Part shown: piece by piece, positions 10,702 through 21,341 of the stretch
Layout of the letters: the number at the start of each line of letters is the position of its first letter
Position numbering within the stretch: position 1 is the stretch's first letter
Origin: Diospyros lotus
Lineage: Eukaryota; Streptophyta; Magnoliopsida; Ericales; Ebenaceae
DNA length: 64,000 nucleotides
Assembly (NCBI RefSeq): GCF_014633365.1
Contig: NC_068347.1
Span: 20,048,433 to 20,112,432, forward strand
Reading direction: 5' to 3'
Position numbers and translations under genes: made by a program
The notes under the pieces: generated by a model
Databases searched by the model: none
Told to the model about the DNA's origin: nothing
Seen by the model: the letters and a program-made list of their open reading frames with translations, nothing else

Positions 10702-10965
10702 AACCACTTGCTCCTTAAATCACTTCAAACCAAAGCCACCTACACGAGGAATAATTCATGTTGTTCCCTTTGGTACCCATTTCATCTTGGGTCCATTTTT
10801 GTTAGAAGATGCTACATTCTTAGGAACCCAAACTTGTTTGAACTTTTGGGGATTATTTCTTATGAAGTAATTGTTGATCGAATGACCATTTCTACCACAA
10901 TAATGACATGTAATGCCTCTCTTCGAGAAGTTTGGTTTGTGAGTTACATTTCTTTGAATGAACTT
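10702..10965 (-). pseudogene. Gag C-terminal zinc-knuckle fragment of the SIRE-like Copia
   Basis: The minus strand reads KPNFSKRGITCHYCGRNGHS, then QVWVPK and WVPKG, the second zinc-knuckle region typical of long Copia gag proteins. The knuckle is C-x2-C-x4-H with the last cysteine lost (NNYF). A stop lies near the junction with the solo LTR. The upstream part of the gene continues beyond a second LTR insertion, at 12335-13744. Confidence 0.8.
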
Positions 10966-12334
10966 TAATAGAATTGAAATGCTATGGAACACACCAAAAG
11001 GGGGGTGAATTGATAAAAAAAAAATAATTCCTTTTTCCTTAAAAAAATTCTTTCGAGAAACAAAGATGTCGTCTGTGAAGACCACGGCTTTGTTAAACCT
11101 CAAGACCTTAAAATGGCACGATAATTTATCAACCGTGTGAAGACAATCACGTCTTAAGAATAATGAATATGAAATCTTTATGAATGAGAGGTTAAATACA
11201 CAAATTAAGTAGGGAATATAGAGATGTTGAAAAGAACAAGCAAACAGAAAGCACAAACATAAGAGACGATGATTTATAGTAGTTTAGCTTTTCAAGTCTA
11301 GTCCACTACCTTAGCTTTCCACTAAGGATTTTGAAATAAATCCACTAAAAATGCCCTACTCAAATCGAGTAGGTCATGTAGTCCATGACTAGGTAATTTA
11401 CAAACCTCCCACTCGAATGGGCCCTCTAACTTACGCTAGGTAAACTGTAACGAATACAATGAAAATAAATCTAAGAGTTAAAAACTCTTAGTACAAACCC
11501 TCTTTACAATAAATGCGAGGTTGTAAATGAATGAAACAGTTGAATGCGAAGCCTCGAAATGAAAAACAAGAGAGTACAAATTGAAAGTGTGAATACAAAG
11601 TGAATGCTTAATAGGTGATGGTACTAAAATGTTTTTTAGGAACCTTTAATGTTCCGTTAACCACCTATTTATAGTTGATGGTGGAAAAATCCAAAAATCG
11701 AGCCGTTGGGGTGGTTGGCCGAGCATTAAATGCAGCAAAAACTAGCCGTTATGATTTCTGCAAAAGAGATTTTGTCGACAGATGAAAATGGTTAGTCGAT
11801 AGAATTAGATAAAATGATAAGCTTGATTGACAGACAAAATAGGTTGGTCGACCAAGTTATAAAATCACCAGGACACTTAGTCGACCAAGACAAAAATAGG
11901 CATGACACTTAGTCGACCAAGGCTATCCTTCTATCGACAGACTAAGAGAGTTAGTCGACTAAGGCAAGATATAAGCACTGTTAGTCGACTAATCTTATAG
12001 CTTAGTCAACTAGGCTTATAACTTAGTCGACCAAGACATAAACAGGCATACTGTTTGTCGACAAAGCCTTTAACTTAGTCGACCAGGTCAAGTTTTAAAC
12101 TTGAAATCTTGTTGACTTGATTTACTTTTAGAATTGAACCAATTTACAAATTTAATTTGAGACTTTGGCTCAAATAATTGTTTTGACATTAATTTCTTTT
12201 TAGGAAACTTCATGAAATTGATTTTTGAATACATAGAAAACATTTAATACATTAATTCCAAACTTAATGAAACTTACATCATTTGACATTATATTTGTCA
12301 TTATCAAAACCATTTGATCACAAGAGTAAGATAT
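10966..12334 (-). mobile_element. Degenerate Copia LTR (family of 13813-15214) inserted in gag
   Basis: Its left edge aligns base by base with the left edge of the LTR at 13813 (ACACACC then GGGGGGTGAATTG), and its right part shares the TTGTCATTATCAAAACC and ACAAGAGTAAGATAT block. Between these the two are strongly diverged, so they are not a young pair. The terminal TG is lost and no target duplication is visible. Gag text is readable on both outer sides, which favours an insertion into gag over a 3' LTR of the same element. The middle (about 11770-12090) holds about a dozen GTCGAC-type words. Confidence 0.6.
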
Positions 12335-13744
12335 TTGATTTGAGGCCTTTATAAAGATTGTTTTACTGGAACTTGCATGGAATGGATCAAATCAATCCTT
12401 GCTTGTCTCCAAAATTTCTTTGAGCCCCAAGAATCATTTCCAATTTATTCTTTCCTTCAACTAGTTTCTCAAGAGACTATTTCATGTCTTTATTTTCTTT
12501 TATAAGATCTTCTTTTTGACTAGACAAAATATTTCTTTCATTTTCAAAAACTTATTTTTCAGATTTCAAGTTTCTAATTTCACTTTCCAATGAGCTTATT
12601 TTCTTTCTCAAATAAGTGTTTTTTAAATTCATATGCTCACATTCACCTAGTAATTCATTAAATGCATCATGAGGTTCTTCAAATATGAATTCTGAAATTG
12701 AATTTGAGAGTTAAGAAGTTACCTCATTTTTGAACTTTGTCATGAAGAAAACATTTGCCACCTCTTCATCTTGAGATTCATCGCTTGAGGATAATTCTCC
12801 TTCACTCCATATGGCTAAGACCTTCTTCTTTACCTTCTTCTCCTTGCGATCATTCTTTTTCAATTGGGGACATTCATTTCTCATATAACCTAGCTTCTTA
12901 CATTCAAAACATCGAATCTCATTAGAAGCATTAGCTTCTTTTTTATCTTTGTCCTTTTTGAAATTTCTTCTTTGATTGAATTTACCCATTTTCATAAATT
13001 TTCTAAATTTTATAGCTAATAAGGCAAACTCATCATCCTTACTATCTTGTGAATATTTTTCATCATTTTCAGCCTTAAATGCTACATTCTTATCTTTCTT
13101 TGATTCAACATCATTTCTTTTCATCATTATTTCATGAGTCATTAATGAACCCAATAGATTATCAAATTCAAGTTTGCCTAGATCTTTAGCCTTAGTTATA
13201 GTTGAGCCTTTGGATCCCATGACATAGGCAAACTTCTCAAAATTTTTCTAACTTTTTATCCATTAGTATATGTCTTTCCTAAGGCTTCTAAGGTGGAGAC
13301 AATATCATTAAATCTAGTGTACATGTCTTTTATAGATTCATTTTCCTTCATTGAAAATAATTCATATTCATGAACAAGAATATTAATTTTAGTTTCTTTT
13401 ACCTGATTTGTACCTTCATGAGTTACCTTGAGCTTATCCCACATTTCTTTTGTTGTTTTGTATGTTGAGACACGATTGAACTCTTCTGAGCTAAGAGCAC
13501 AAATTAATGTGTTCATTGCCTTGGCATTGATTTCCATGTCTCTCTTTTCTTCCACTGTCCATGATTCAATATTCTCCATATCAGACAACTTTATTTTCTT
13601 TTGAATAGCCTGCATCAAACTAGAGTCCTGCATTAAATAAAGTTGCATCCTTGTTTTTCAGTAGTTATAATTAGTTCCATCAAAAAATGGAGGACGACTA
13701 GTGCTTTGACCCTCGATTTGGGATGTAGATTCAAAATGTGCCAT
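12335..13744 (-). pseudogene. Gag of a SIRE-like Copia (minus strand), broken
   Basis: The start is the ATG at 13744-13742 (MAHFESTSQIEGQ). A TGA interrupts the frame near 13658, at a place where this family has tryptophan. The frame from 13648 to 13256 carries the UBN2-type gag core (ESWTVEEKRDMEINAKAMN, FSMKENESIKDMYTRF). A frameshift leads to 13220-12711 with the zinc knuckle CFECKKLGYMRNEC, whose histidine is replaced by tyrosine. Lower coordinates (about 12700-12360) give a coiled-coil-like Glu/Lys/Leu region with several stops. The primer site and 5' LTR lie just upstream at 13798-15214. Not functional. Confidence 0.85.
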
Positions 13745-13797
13745 TAGAAAAGATCTTTTTCCCTAGGTTGTTAAACCAATGAAAATAGTGGGAACCT

Positions 13798-13812
13798 CAC
13801 TCTTATGCCAAT
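13798..13812 (-). other. Degenerate primer binding site of the SIRE-like Copia
   Basis: On the minus strand TGGCATAAGAGTGAGG follows the LTR end. It matches the methionine tRNA-type site with about three changes in twelve bases. Its place between LTR end and gag start supports the reading. Confidence 0.6.
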
Positions 13813-15214
13813 TGATATAATTGTATAGCAATGGCACGCACCAAGAAGGGGGTGAATTGGTGTATTTAAAAATTTCTTACTAATTTGAAAATCTTTTTCA
13901 AAGATAGATTAAAATATAGTAGAAGAGATGGTTTTAGCAATAGAATGGAAATGACAAATAATGAAATAAAGATCAACACACAAAGAACACCAACGATTTA
14001 TAGTGGTCCGTCCAATATGGCTTATGTCTACTCCCTTAGTTACCCACTAAGGTATTTGCATTCAAATCACTTAAAAAACAATCCTCTATTTAGCCAAGTA
14101 GGTCCTTTAGTCATTGACTAAGGGAAATACAATCTCCTATCACTTGGATAGGCCCTCAAGCTTACAAGCTTGGAAGAGAAAATACAACAGGAAATGAATT
14201 TGAAACTCTAAGAGCTTATGCTCTTAGTTACACGTTCTCTCGAAATAAAACTAAAAGGCTGAAAATGAGTTTAAACAGATAAGAACATAGCCTCGGTATA
14301 TTAGAAAATGAGAGAACAAAAATTTAAGGCGCGATTGATCTTGAATGCTCGGTAAGTAAGAATTGAATGTGCTTCAGCAGCATTAACCGAGCCACGAACT
14401 TTTTATTTATAGATGATGGTGGTTGGAGACAAAAATAGAGTCGTTAATGGTAGTTGGGTGAGCATTTAATGCGAAAGAAACTAGCCATTATTTGTTTTAG
14501 AGTAACAAATTGTTGAAAGACAAAAATAAGTTAGTCGACAGATATATAACAACAATGAGACTTAGTCGACAGATACAAACTTTTTTTGAGAGAGTAAAAA
14601 AATAAGTTTTGTTAGTCGACAAAATCCATGCCTTAACTGACAGAATGAGACTAACCAAAAGCGTCAAGCAAGATGGATCACTGTTAGTTGACAAAAGCAA
14701 GGCTTTCTATTGATAGATTCAATTTCTTGAACATTGGTAGTCAACAGAAGAGCTGCATTTAGTCGACAGAACAAAGGCAAAAACTACCCCTTTGTCGACA
14801 ACCTTTACAAGAAGCTAGTTTTTGAAGAATACCTCTTTTTATCTTGGCTCTTTTGAAGATTCATGTTTCTCGAGAATACTTGAAGCATTATTTCTAATGT
14901 TTGGAGAAAAATTTGAGTATTCATGCTTTGTTTTTCTAATCTCCTAAAACATGATTTAATGCTCCTTTTGAAAATCATGATTGATGCTTTCTTTAGAACA
15001 ATTCTTTGATACTTTAAAGACTTGATATATGTATTTCTTTTCAATCAAAACACTTCTTGAAACTTTGAAACATGCCAAATACTCTTTGTACAAGTATACT
15101 ATATGAAATCATTGAAATTGATTTTTGAGACACTTAGAAGCAAGTTGAGTTTGAGTTCTTTTGATATAAAACTTGTCATTATCAAAACCCTTCTTACAAG
15201 AGTAAAATATTACA
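13813..15214 (-). mobile_element. 5' LTR of the SIRE-like Copia (minus strand)
   Basis: On the minus strand the LTR starts TGTAATATTTTACTCTTGT (at 15214) and ends ATATCA (at 13813), directly before the primer site. The same start is seen on the plus strand at 20214. Its middle holds repeated TTAGTCGACAGA-like words (about 14500-14800). Length is about 1.4 kb. No gene is supported inside. Confidence 0.75.
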
Positions 15215-16050
15215 GCACACCCACAAATACGCATTAGTTTAATATCATGATATATAGGCACCAACATAGATTTATAATTGTATTCCCCACAAATCCCCTC
15301 AAACATTACTCAACATAGCTACATGTTAGCCCATAGTTATATGCTAGCCCTTCATCATACACACATACATAAGCCATTCCCATCATATTTAACACAATCA
15401 TGACATACCACAAATTATGCACGTGCCCACGTATCAATCATCTATTAACATGTTTATGGCTACTCATTTCATCATACACATCATAGCCTTCCATATCCAT
15501 GAAAATAAACCATAATATAGAAACCAAGATCCCCACCCTCTAAGAACGACAATCAAGATTTTTATTTGTGGAGGATCTTTTTAAAAGTCAACATGATGAC
15601 TAGAGGGTGAGTTGCAACCATCAAAAGAAGAATTGGGCGATCATAGGAGAAAATCAGTTGATAGACAAGAAGCATCTGTCGACTGGAAGAAGCTTATCCT
15701 CCCAATCGGTTGACAGGAGAACTTGTATATAAAAGTAAAGAACAAATGGAACTTGCCTCTCAAAAGATAAAGAGGAAGAAGAACTTGCCTCTATAAGAAA
15801 AGAGGAAGGAGAACATGCCTTGCTTTGGATGGTTGAACTGAAAAGAAGAAACAACCCACTGGAAATCTAAAGATCTCACCTTTTTTAAGCTTCCGAAATC
15901 AAGGAAGAAGAAAAAATAAAGAAGGGAAGAGAAAGGAAGAAGAACAAGGTGGAGGAAATGAAATAAAGAAGACTTACACCCCAAGCTTTTGCTTTTACCA
16001 ACCCCCGAACTTCAAATTCCATTCCAATTCCATTTATAATACACAAACAT
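15215..16050 (-). mobile_element. Gypsy LTR fragment (family of 44411-45508)
   Basis: From about 15393 to 16045 this matches 44411-45085 almost line for line, including CACAATCATGACATACCAC at the left and ATTCCATTTATAATACA at the right. The other copy shows that on the minus strand the LTR begins TGTAATGACCCG. Here that start is missing because the fragment is cut where transposase sequence begins at about 16052. Confidence 0.7.
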
Positions 16051-16051
16051 C

Positions 16052-16460
16052 ACATCATCTTTACCTTCCTTCTGTTTCCACCTAGATGCACCACATTTGA
16101 TACATTCATTCTTGTCTGCATGTTCTTTACTAAATAGTATACAATTATTTGGACATACATCAATCTATACGTCATTAAGACCCAAATCTCGAATAAATTT
16201 TCTAGCCTCATAATAAGAACTTGGCATAAGAAATGAAAGTTTTGATGCATGGGTACATCCAGTATGCAGTGGTTTCTTAGCATCAGACAACAACTTATAA
16301 CATTTCTTTTCCACTCTCATTAGGCTCCACATGACTTGTAGAATCAACATTCATATCCTTTCTCATTTAAGACCTTTCAAAAGCATCTTCTAGCATTTGG
16401 TACATATCATGAAAACCATAAATGTTTAATACATGCATATTCTTGATGAAAGAATGTGGT
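16052..16460 (-). pseudogene. CACTA (TNP2-type) transposase fragment, uninterrupted copy
   Basis: The minus strand reads DMYQMLEDAFERS, then LYKLLSDAKKPLHTGCTHAS, SYYEARKFIRDLGLNDV and VCPNNCILFSKEHADKNECI with KCGASRWK, the N-terminal zinc-binding part of TNP2-family (Transposase_21) CACTA transposases. There are stops after FERS and after LNDV. It is a close paralogue of 48600-48984 plus 52362-52450, but it lacks the CACTA insertion found there: the target triplet CCT occurs once, at 16357-16359. Only a fragment of the gene is present; it ends against a gypsy LTR at 16050. Confidence 0.82.
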
Positions 16461-16659
16461 ATAAATTCATGGTTTTGGTCCCTAAGCTTGATAATCCCTT
16501 TCACTTCATCATACACCATCATTCGGGGTGTTTAAGAGCTTGGAAGAACCGAACCAACAGAAATATCAAAACAATAATGGCTGGAGGTAATATTATCCAT
16601 TTTCCACATTGATCTAAATGTTATTTTGATATTTGTAGCATGTTAGATCACTTTATTTG

Positions 16660-18222
16660 TCTAACAAGATAGACTTAATCGCCAGGCGGGGCTTCATCAT
16701 AGATCCTAATATATAGGATCAAGCTCATAATATCCTTCTATCTAGTAGCAACTACAAATGTGATAGTCATGATGAAGAGCCATGGATAGATGAGATTGAA
16801 TCCAACAAATCAAACTGTTATCTTGAAAAAGATGAATTAGAGAGGTGTCCCAAGCGAAAGATACAGAATGTTCCATTAATACCAAGATTGGCCCTTACTT
16901 ACCACCATGGTAAGCTAGAATTCAAATGGATGGACAACACTTCATTTCAAAAATCAATATACGCGCATGTATATATGCTAAACAAAAGTAAAGAAATCCA
17001 TCAATGAAGAGTTGTGTAGAGAGATACAAAAGAAGTTAGCTAATGCCAAGCTTTGCTACAATGAGGACTCAACAAAAGCCTTTGATGATATGCAGTTTGT
17101 GAAAGATGATCGACATTTCTCAAGATATATATATATATATACTATATATATATAGTTTCCTTATTCTCCTATCCATTGGCAATTCCTTCCTTCTCACAAC
17201 CGATTTGAGGAAGGAGAAGAGATGATAGCCAACTTCATCAATGATCATGCGGGAGAGCCTAATAATGAGAACAATTGATGCACCATCTAGTTGGCAGACT
17301 TGTTGGAACTAGAAACTGAATCCTGATGAGCTGAAAAGGAGAAACAAAGAAGAAAAGACCAATGATCCCATTTATCTTCTTGATCTTCTTAGGAATGAAG
17401 TAGTTGATGTTGTCAAAATGACAAACGCCAGTTCTCATTCATCAGTTTTGAATAATTTGTTTCGCTCAGTCAAGGAGTTGAAGTTGGTGGGAATCTATTT
17501 TAACTCTAGCCATTCATATTGATTTTCTAATATCAAGTTTGAGTCTAAAAGCTTGTTTGGATGCCTCAAAATATCCCTCCTATAACTATCATTGTCAACT
17601 TTTAAGTCTATTCTTTTGATTATGGTGGCATATGAAGCCTGCCTCGACACTACTCCTAATGATTTTGTAGTTTCTTTTTATATTGATCGATCATGCTATG
17701 AGGTAAAGAAGTTGCAATCTAAGCACATAATATTCCACTACCTCAACAGTGATGAGGAAATAACCAAACTTTTCAACTAGAGAGGCAAGAATTTGATGAT
17801 CAACCCTAGCCATTTTGGAGCGTTAAGAAGTATATTGAAGTCTATTGTAGAAGTCATGTAATTTTGTGGTGGCCCAATGCTTGCAAGCTCATTTTAGTAG
17901 GCTTTAGACTGCAATTAGTTTTAGTCCTTGGCTCAACTGTCACACAAACTCGTTTTTGCCACCCAGATCAAGAAATGATATGTCGTAGTATATTAGAAAT
18001 GATATGTACATTTGAGTAATATAATAATATGAACAAAACTTAGCAATATTTAATAACATTAGTACTTGTATATGGTTAATCCTACACACAAAGAATATTA
18101 TAACTATTTCCATAATTGAGATCCTTGTGCTTTTTACCTGATTGAGATTGCATTCCCAAATATTCTTAAGTTAGTCCCAAAGAAAAGTAATTGATTGAAA
18201 GCATGTCTACTTAATAACAAAA
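16660..18222 (+). repeat. 1.5-kb segment repeated in inverted orientation at 54723-56310
   Basis: Plus-strand text here can be followed on the minus strand at 54723-56310, from the CATCATAGATCCTAATATATAGG region through the DUF247-like frames to ATGTCTACTTAATAACAAAATA. Flanking sequences differ. The unit contains one DUF247-type pseudogene. Confidence 0.8.
16784..17862 (+). pseudogene. DUF247-domain gene, decayed copy
   Basis: DUF247 proteins are a plant-only family with a C-terminal membrane segment; some members act at grass self-incompatibility loci, most have no known role. Readable blocks in order: PWIDEIESN (about 16781), VPLIPRLALTYHHGKLEFKW (about 16871-16930, the opening block of the domain), KLCYNEDSTKAF-like text (about 17050), DPIYLLDLLRNEVVDVVKMT (about 17367-17425), ELKLVGIYFNS and FESKSLFGCLKISP (about 17475-17580), then a clean frame at 17592-17780 with MVAYEACLDTT and EEITKLFN. 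Several stops and frameshifts break it. The family assignment rests on block order and is reasonably firm. Confidence 0.75.
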
Positions 18223-18376
18223 TAATAAAATAAATACATGAAAAAATAAATAACAAATACAACTAAAAATAAATAACAAATAAATATTTGGGCTATAATA
18301 AATCAAAGAATTCCTTTACAACCCATAACCAATATAATAATGGAAAAATGTTCCTGCCACCGTAAGGAACTTTACA
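18223..18376 (-). mobile_element. Copia 3' LTR stub (minus strand)
   Basis: On the minus strand a polypurine tract AAGTGGGAGA (18387-18378) is followed by TGTAAAGTTCC at 18376, a normal LTR start. Only about 150 bases of LTR remain before the DUF247 repeat unit begins. Confidence 0.6.
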
Positions 18377-18689
18377 TTCTCCCACTTGGTCCAAACGTTT
18401 ATCCTGATGCCTTAATTTAATCTTATTGATTGTCATTTCTTAAGAAATAAATACATGAATCATGGCGATAAGTCCTCTAACAATGAGTATTACCTTCCAT
18501 GTATTACAATGTATTCAGTTTCTTAAGAATTATACTTCATGTGGTAACATTACTTTATGAACAAACCCTATGTTTATTCTTGGTCCTATATAGATGTGTC
18601 TTCTCAAATAAATTAAGGCGCACATGAATATGAGAAAACATCACAACAAATAAGAGTTTCATTCAAATACCAAATGTATACAATTACAT

Positions 18690-19323
18690 AGTGGAACCAA
18701 GTCCCATCTTATCAACTTGATCCTTGAATTTTAATGATGGCATGTCTTTAGTCAAAGGATTAGCAATCATCAACTCAGTACTGATGTGCTTAATGACCAC
18801 TTTCTTTTCTTTAACATGTTCCCTTATGGCTAAATACTTAATGTCGATGTGTTTACTTCAACTTCCACTTTTGTTGTTCTTAGCCATAAGGATGACAACT
18901 AAATTGTCACAAAAAATTCTTAATGGCTTAGAAATGGAATCCATAACCTTAAGCCCTGATATGAAACTCTTGATCCACATATCGTGTGAAGTAGCCTCAA
19001 AACATGAGATAAACTTGGCTTCCATTGTGGAAGTAGTAGTCAATGTCTACTTGACACTTTTCCATGATACAACTCCACTGACGTTATAAAAATGTATCTT
19101 GATGTTGATTTACTAGAATCAATGTAGCCAATAAATTCGAAATCTGAGTAGCCAATCACTTTCAAATTATTCTTCCATCTATACATAAGCATGTAGTCCT
19201 TGGTCCCTTGAAGGTACCTCAGAGCTATTATCCTTTCCTCCATCGCGCACACATGGCTCATCAACTTTTCCCACACTCCATCCAATCTATGGGCTGAAAC
19301 TTGGATGCCTTCTACAAGTTTCA
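18690..19323 (-). pseudogene. Copia RNase H and polyprotein C-terminus fragment (minus strand)
   Basis: The minus strand reads ERIIALRYLQGTKDYMLMYR, then VIGYSDFEFIGYIDSSKSTS (the aspartate-bearing RNase H block), TSTMEAKFISCFEATSHDMW (usually STEAEY, here with lysine) and, after a frameshift, ANPLTKDMPSLKFKDQ before the polypurine tract at 18387. This is the last part of a Copia polyprotein with its 3' LTR stub in the correct order. Frameshifts and substitutions show it is dead. It has no link with the other Copia elements in the window beyond superfamily. Confidence 0.82.
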
Positions 19324-20213
19324 TGAGTCCCTAGGCTATAGTACATAGTAGTGCCGGGAGTTACGTAACTAGATCAAGCAGCTGATCAGGGATGGGAAGC
19401 TTGATTGATTTATACTGAATAAGCCAAAAAACCAACAAGGAAGAAGAGATGGACCTAGGAGAGATAATCAAAGGAGGCCCCCTCGTCCTAGGAATGATGC
19501 TCCAAACAAGAGGGAAAACCAACAACCAGGACAGAGGGAAGGAGAAAGAAACAATTAGTGGAGAGAAGAAGTAGGGCCAAGCGCAAGAGAAAACGACAAT
19601 AAGCCCGTTATGGAAAGGATACACGTGATCTCAGGGGGAAAAAAATTGGAAGGCGATTCCTTTTCAACCAGAAAGGAATATACGCGCCAAGTGCTACACG
19701 TGGACTCGATAACAAAAGTTTTAGAAAATAAGGATCCCGTTATTTTCACACTCGAAGACCAAGGGGATGTAAAGCTTCCTCACAATGATCCCTTGGTTAT
19801 CTCTGTTGTTACTTCCAAGCACCTCATTGAGAGGATACTAATGGATAGTGGTTCTGTTAACCTGTTATACTGAAATTGCTTCGAGAAGATACATATTGCC
19901 CATGACCGACTAAAGACAATCACCTCCCCTCTGTATAGCTTCACAGGAGAAGTGGTACCCCGTGGTTGGATCAGTTCAATTGCCTATTACACTCGGAGAC
20001 TAACCCCAAGTGATCACCCAGCATTTTAACTTCATGGTAGTCAAGACTTTCTCCCCTGCTTACAATGTGATTCTGGACTGCTCTCTCATTAATGCCATGA
20101 GGGCCGTCATTTCCCCGGGGTATTTGCTGATGAAATTCCCCACGCCATAGGGGGTAGGCTAGGTGAGAGGTAATCAGAAACAAGCAAGGGTATGCTATGT
20201 GAGCTCTATCAAA
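19324..20213 (+). pseudogene. Tat-type gypsy gag end and protease fragment
   Basis: An arginine- and asparagine-rich, glutamine-rich stretch (about 19400-19560) with stops is followed by a frame at 19610-19873 reading MERIHVISGGKKLEGDSFST, then DPLVISVVTSKHLIERILMD and SGSVNLLY. The aspartate of the protease motif (DSG) is at 19844-19846. The phrases FEKIHIAHDRLKTITSPLY and FTGEVVPRG follow after a stop at 19871. These are typical of the Tat/Ogre lineage of Ty3-gypsy. The fragment is cut at 20213 by a Copia-type LTR. Reverse transcriptase and integrase of this element are not in the window. Confidence 0.78.
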
Positions 20214-21111
20214 TGTGATATTTTACTCTTGTATTTGGTTTCGATGATGAAAAATAAAATCAATTTATTCCTTAAGAAGGAGATTTGCACAAACAAGCTT
20301 TAAGATCTAAAGAATCTCCGAAATGATTTCACCAAATTGGTTTTGAATAATTGGATAGTGGATGTTTTTACTTTTAATATAATTTTTCTAAGTCTGGAAG
20401 ATTAGTGTATTATAAGGAGACATATATGAAAATATTTTCATTTTGAAAAACTATTTTCCGATATTTTGATAGTTAGTATTCATTGTTGTTAAAACGATTT
20501 ATATTGAATTTTTCAATAAATATAAGGTATGTATTTTAAGAGTGAAAAATTTGCTAAATCCCGAGTTTGTACTAAAACCAAAATTCTATTTTCTTATGGT
20601 TAAGGATTTTAATTTTTTGGATATTTTTATTGAATCCAAATAGGAGGTATTTTCTTATTTACATTTATGTATTAAAGTAAATGGAAGGTAAAATATAAAT
20701 TAAAGAAAATGAAGACATGTAAATATATCCTCATTTACTTAAACTAAAGAAATGTAAATATGTTGTAATATATTGGATTGACATTTCTTCATCTGTCATT
20801 TAAGTCTTCTCATTCTGTCGACTAAGTATTTCATTCTGTCGACTAAGCCTTAGGCTCTGTCGACTATCTCCTTCAATTGGTGGACCAACAGTGTGCTTGT
20901 TTTAGTCTTAGTCAACTAACTATAAGCATTGATCGACTAACAGTGTATATGTTATGACTTGGTTGACTAACTCTTTAAGTCAGTCAATAGAGGGTTAGCC
21001 TTGGTCGACCAAATGTCAAGCATGTTTTTGTCTGAGTCAACTAAGTGTCCTATTGTTTTTATGACTTGGTTGACCAACCTATTTTATCTGTCGACCAAGC
21101 TTGTTATTTTT
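20214..21111 (+). mobile_element. Copia LTR fragment (family of 13813-15214), plus strand
   Basis: It starts TGTGATATTTTACTCTTGT, which is nearly the minus-strand start of the LTR at 15214, and holds the same kind of GTCGAC-word array at about 20810-21100. It stops where LINE sequence begins near 21112, so its 3' half is missing. Confidence 0.68.
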
Positions 21112-21341
21112 CCTAATTCTGTTAAGATGGATGTGTGGCCATGCAAGAAAAGATAAAATTAGAAATGAAGTTATTCGTAATAAGGTAGGAGTAGTGCTAA
21201 TGGAGGAGAAGATGAGAGAGACTAGACTAAGATGGTTTAGTCATGTGAAAAGGAGACCAAGAGACGCTCCTGTGAGGAGAGTTGATGAAATGGAACAATT
21301 AGTAAAAAAAAGAGGTAGAGGCAGACCCAAGAAGACTTTGA
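21112..21341 (+). pseudogene. LINE reverse transcriptase C-terminal fragment
   Basis: The frame reads LRWMCGHARKDKIRNEVIRN, then KMRETRLRWFSHVKRRPRDA and KKRGRGRPKKT, the conserved tail found at the C-terminal end of many plant non-LTR retrotransposon reverse transcriptases. About 75 residues are present and upstream polymerase motifs are absent. On the right it meets a truncated gypsy LTR at 21342 with no spacer. No poly(A) tail or target duplication is recognisable. Confidence 0.8.

Noticed and set aside
10966..12334. 3' LTR paired with the LTR at 13813-15214
   Set aside because: The two are too diverged in their middle for a pair of one element, and gag text is readable on both outer sides. 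The alternative (an internally deleted element) is not fully excluded.
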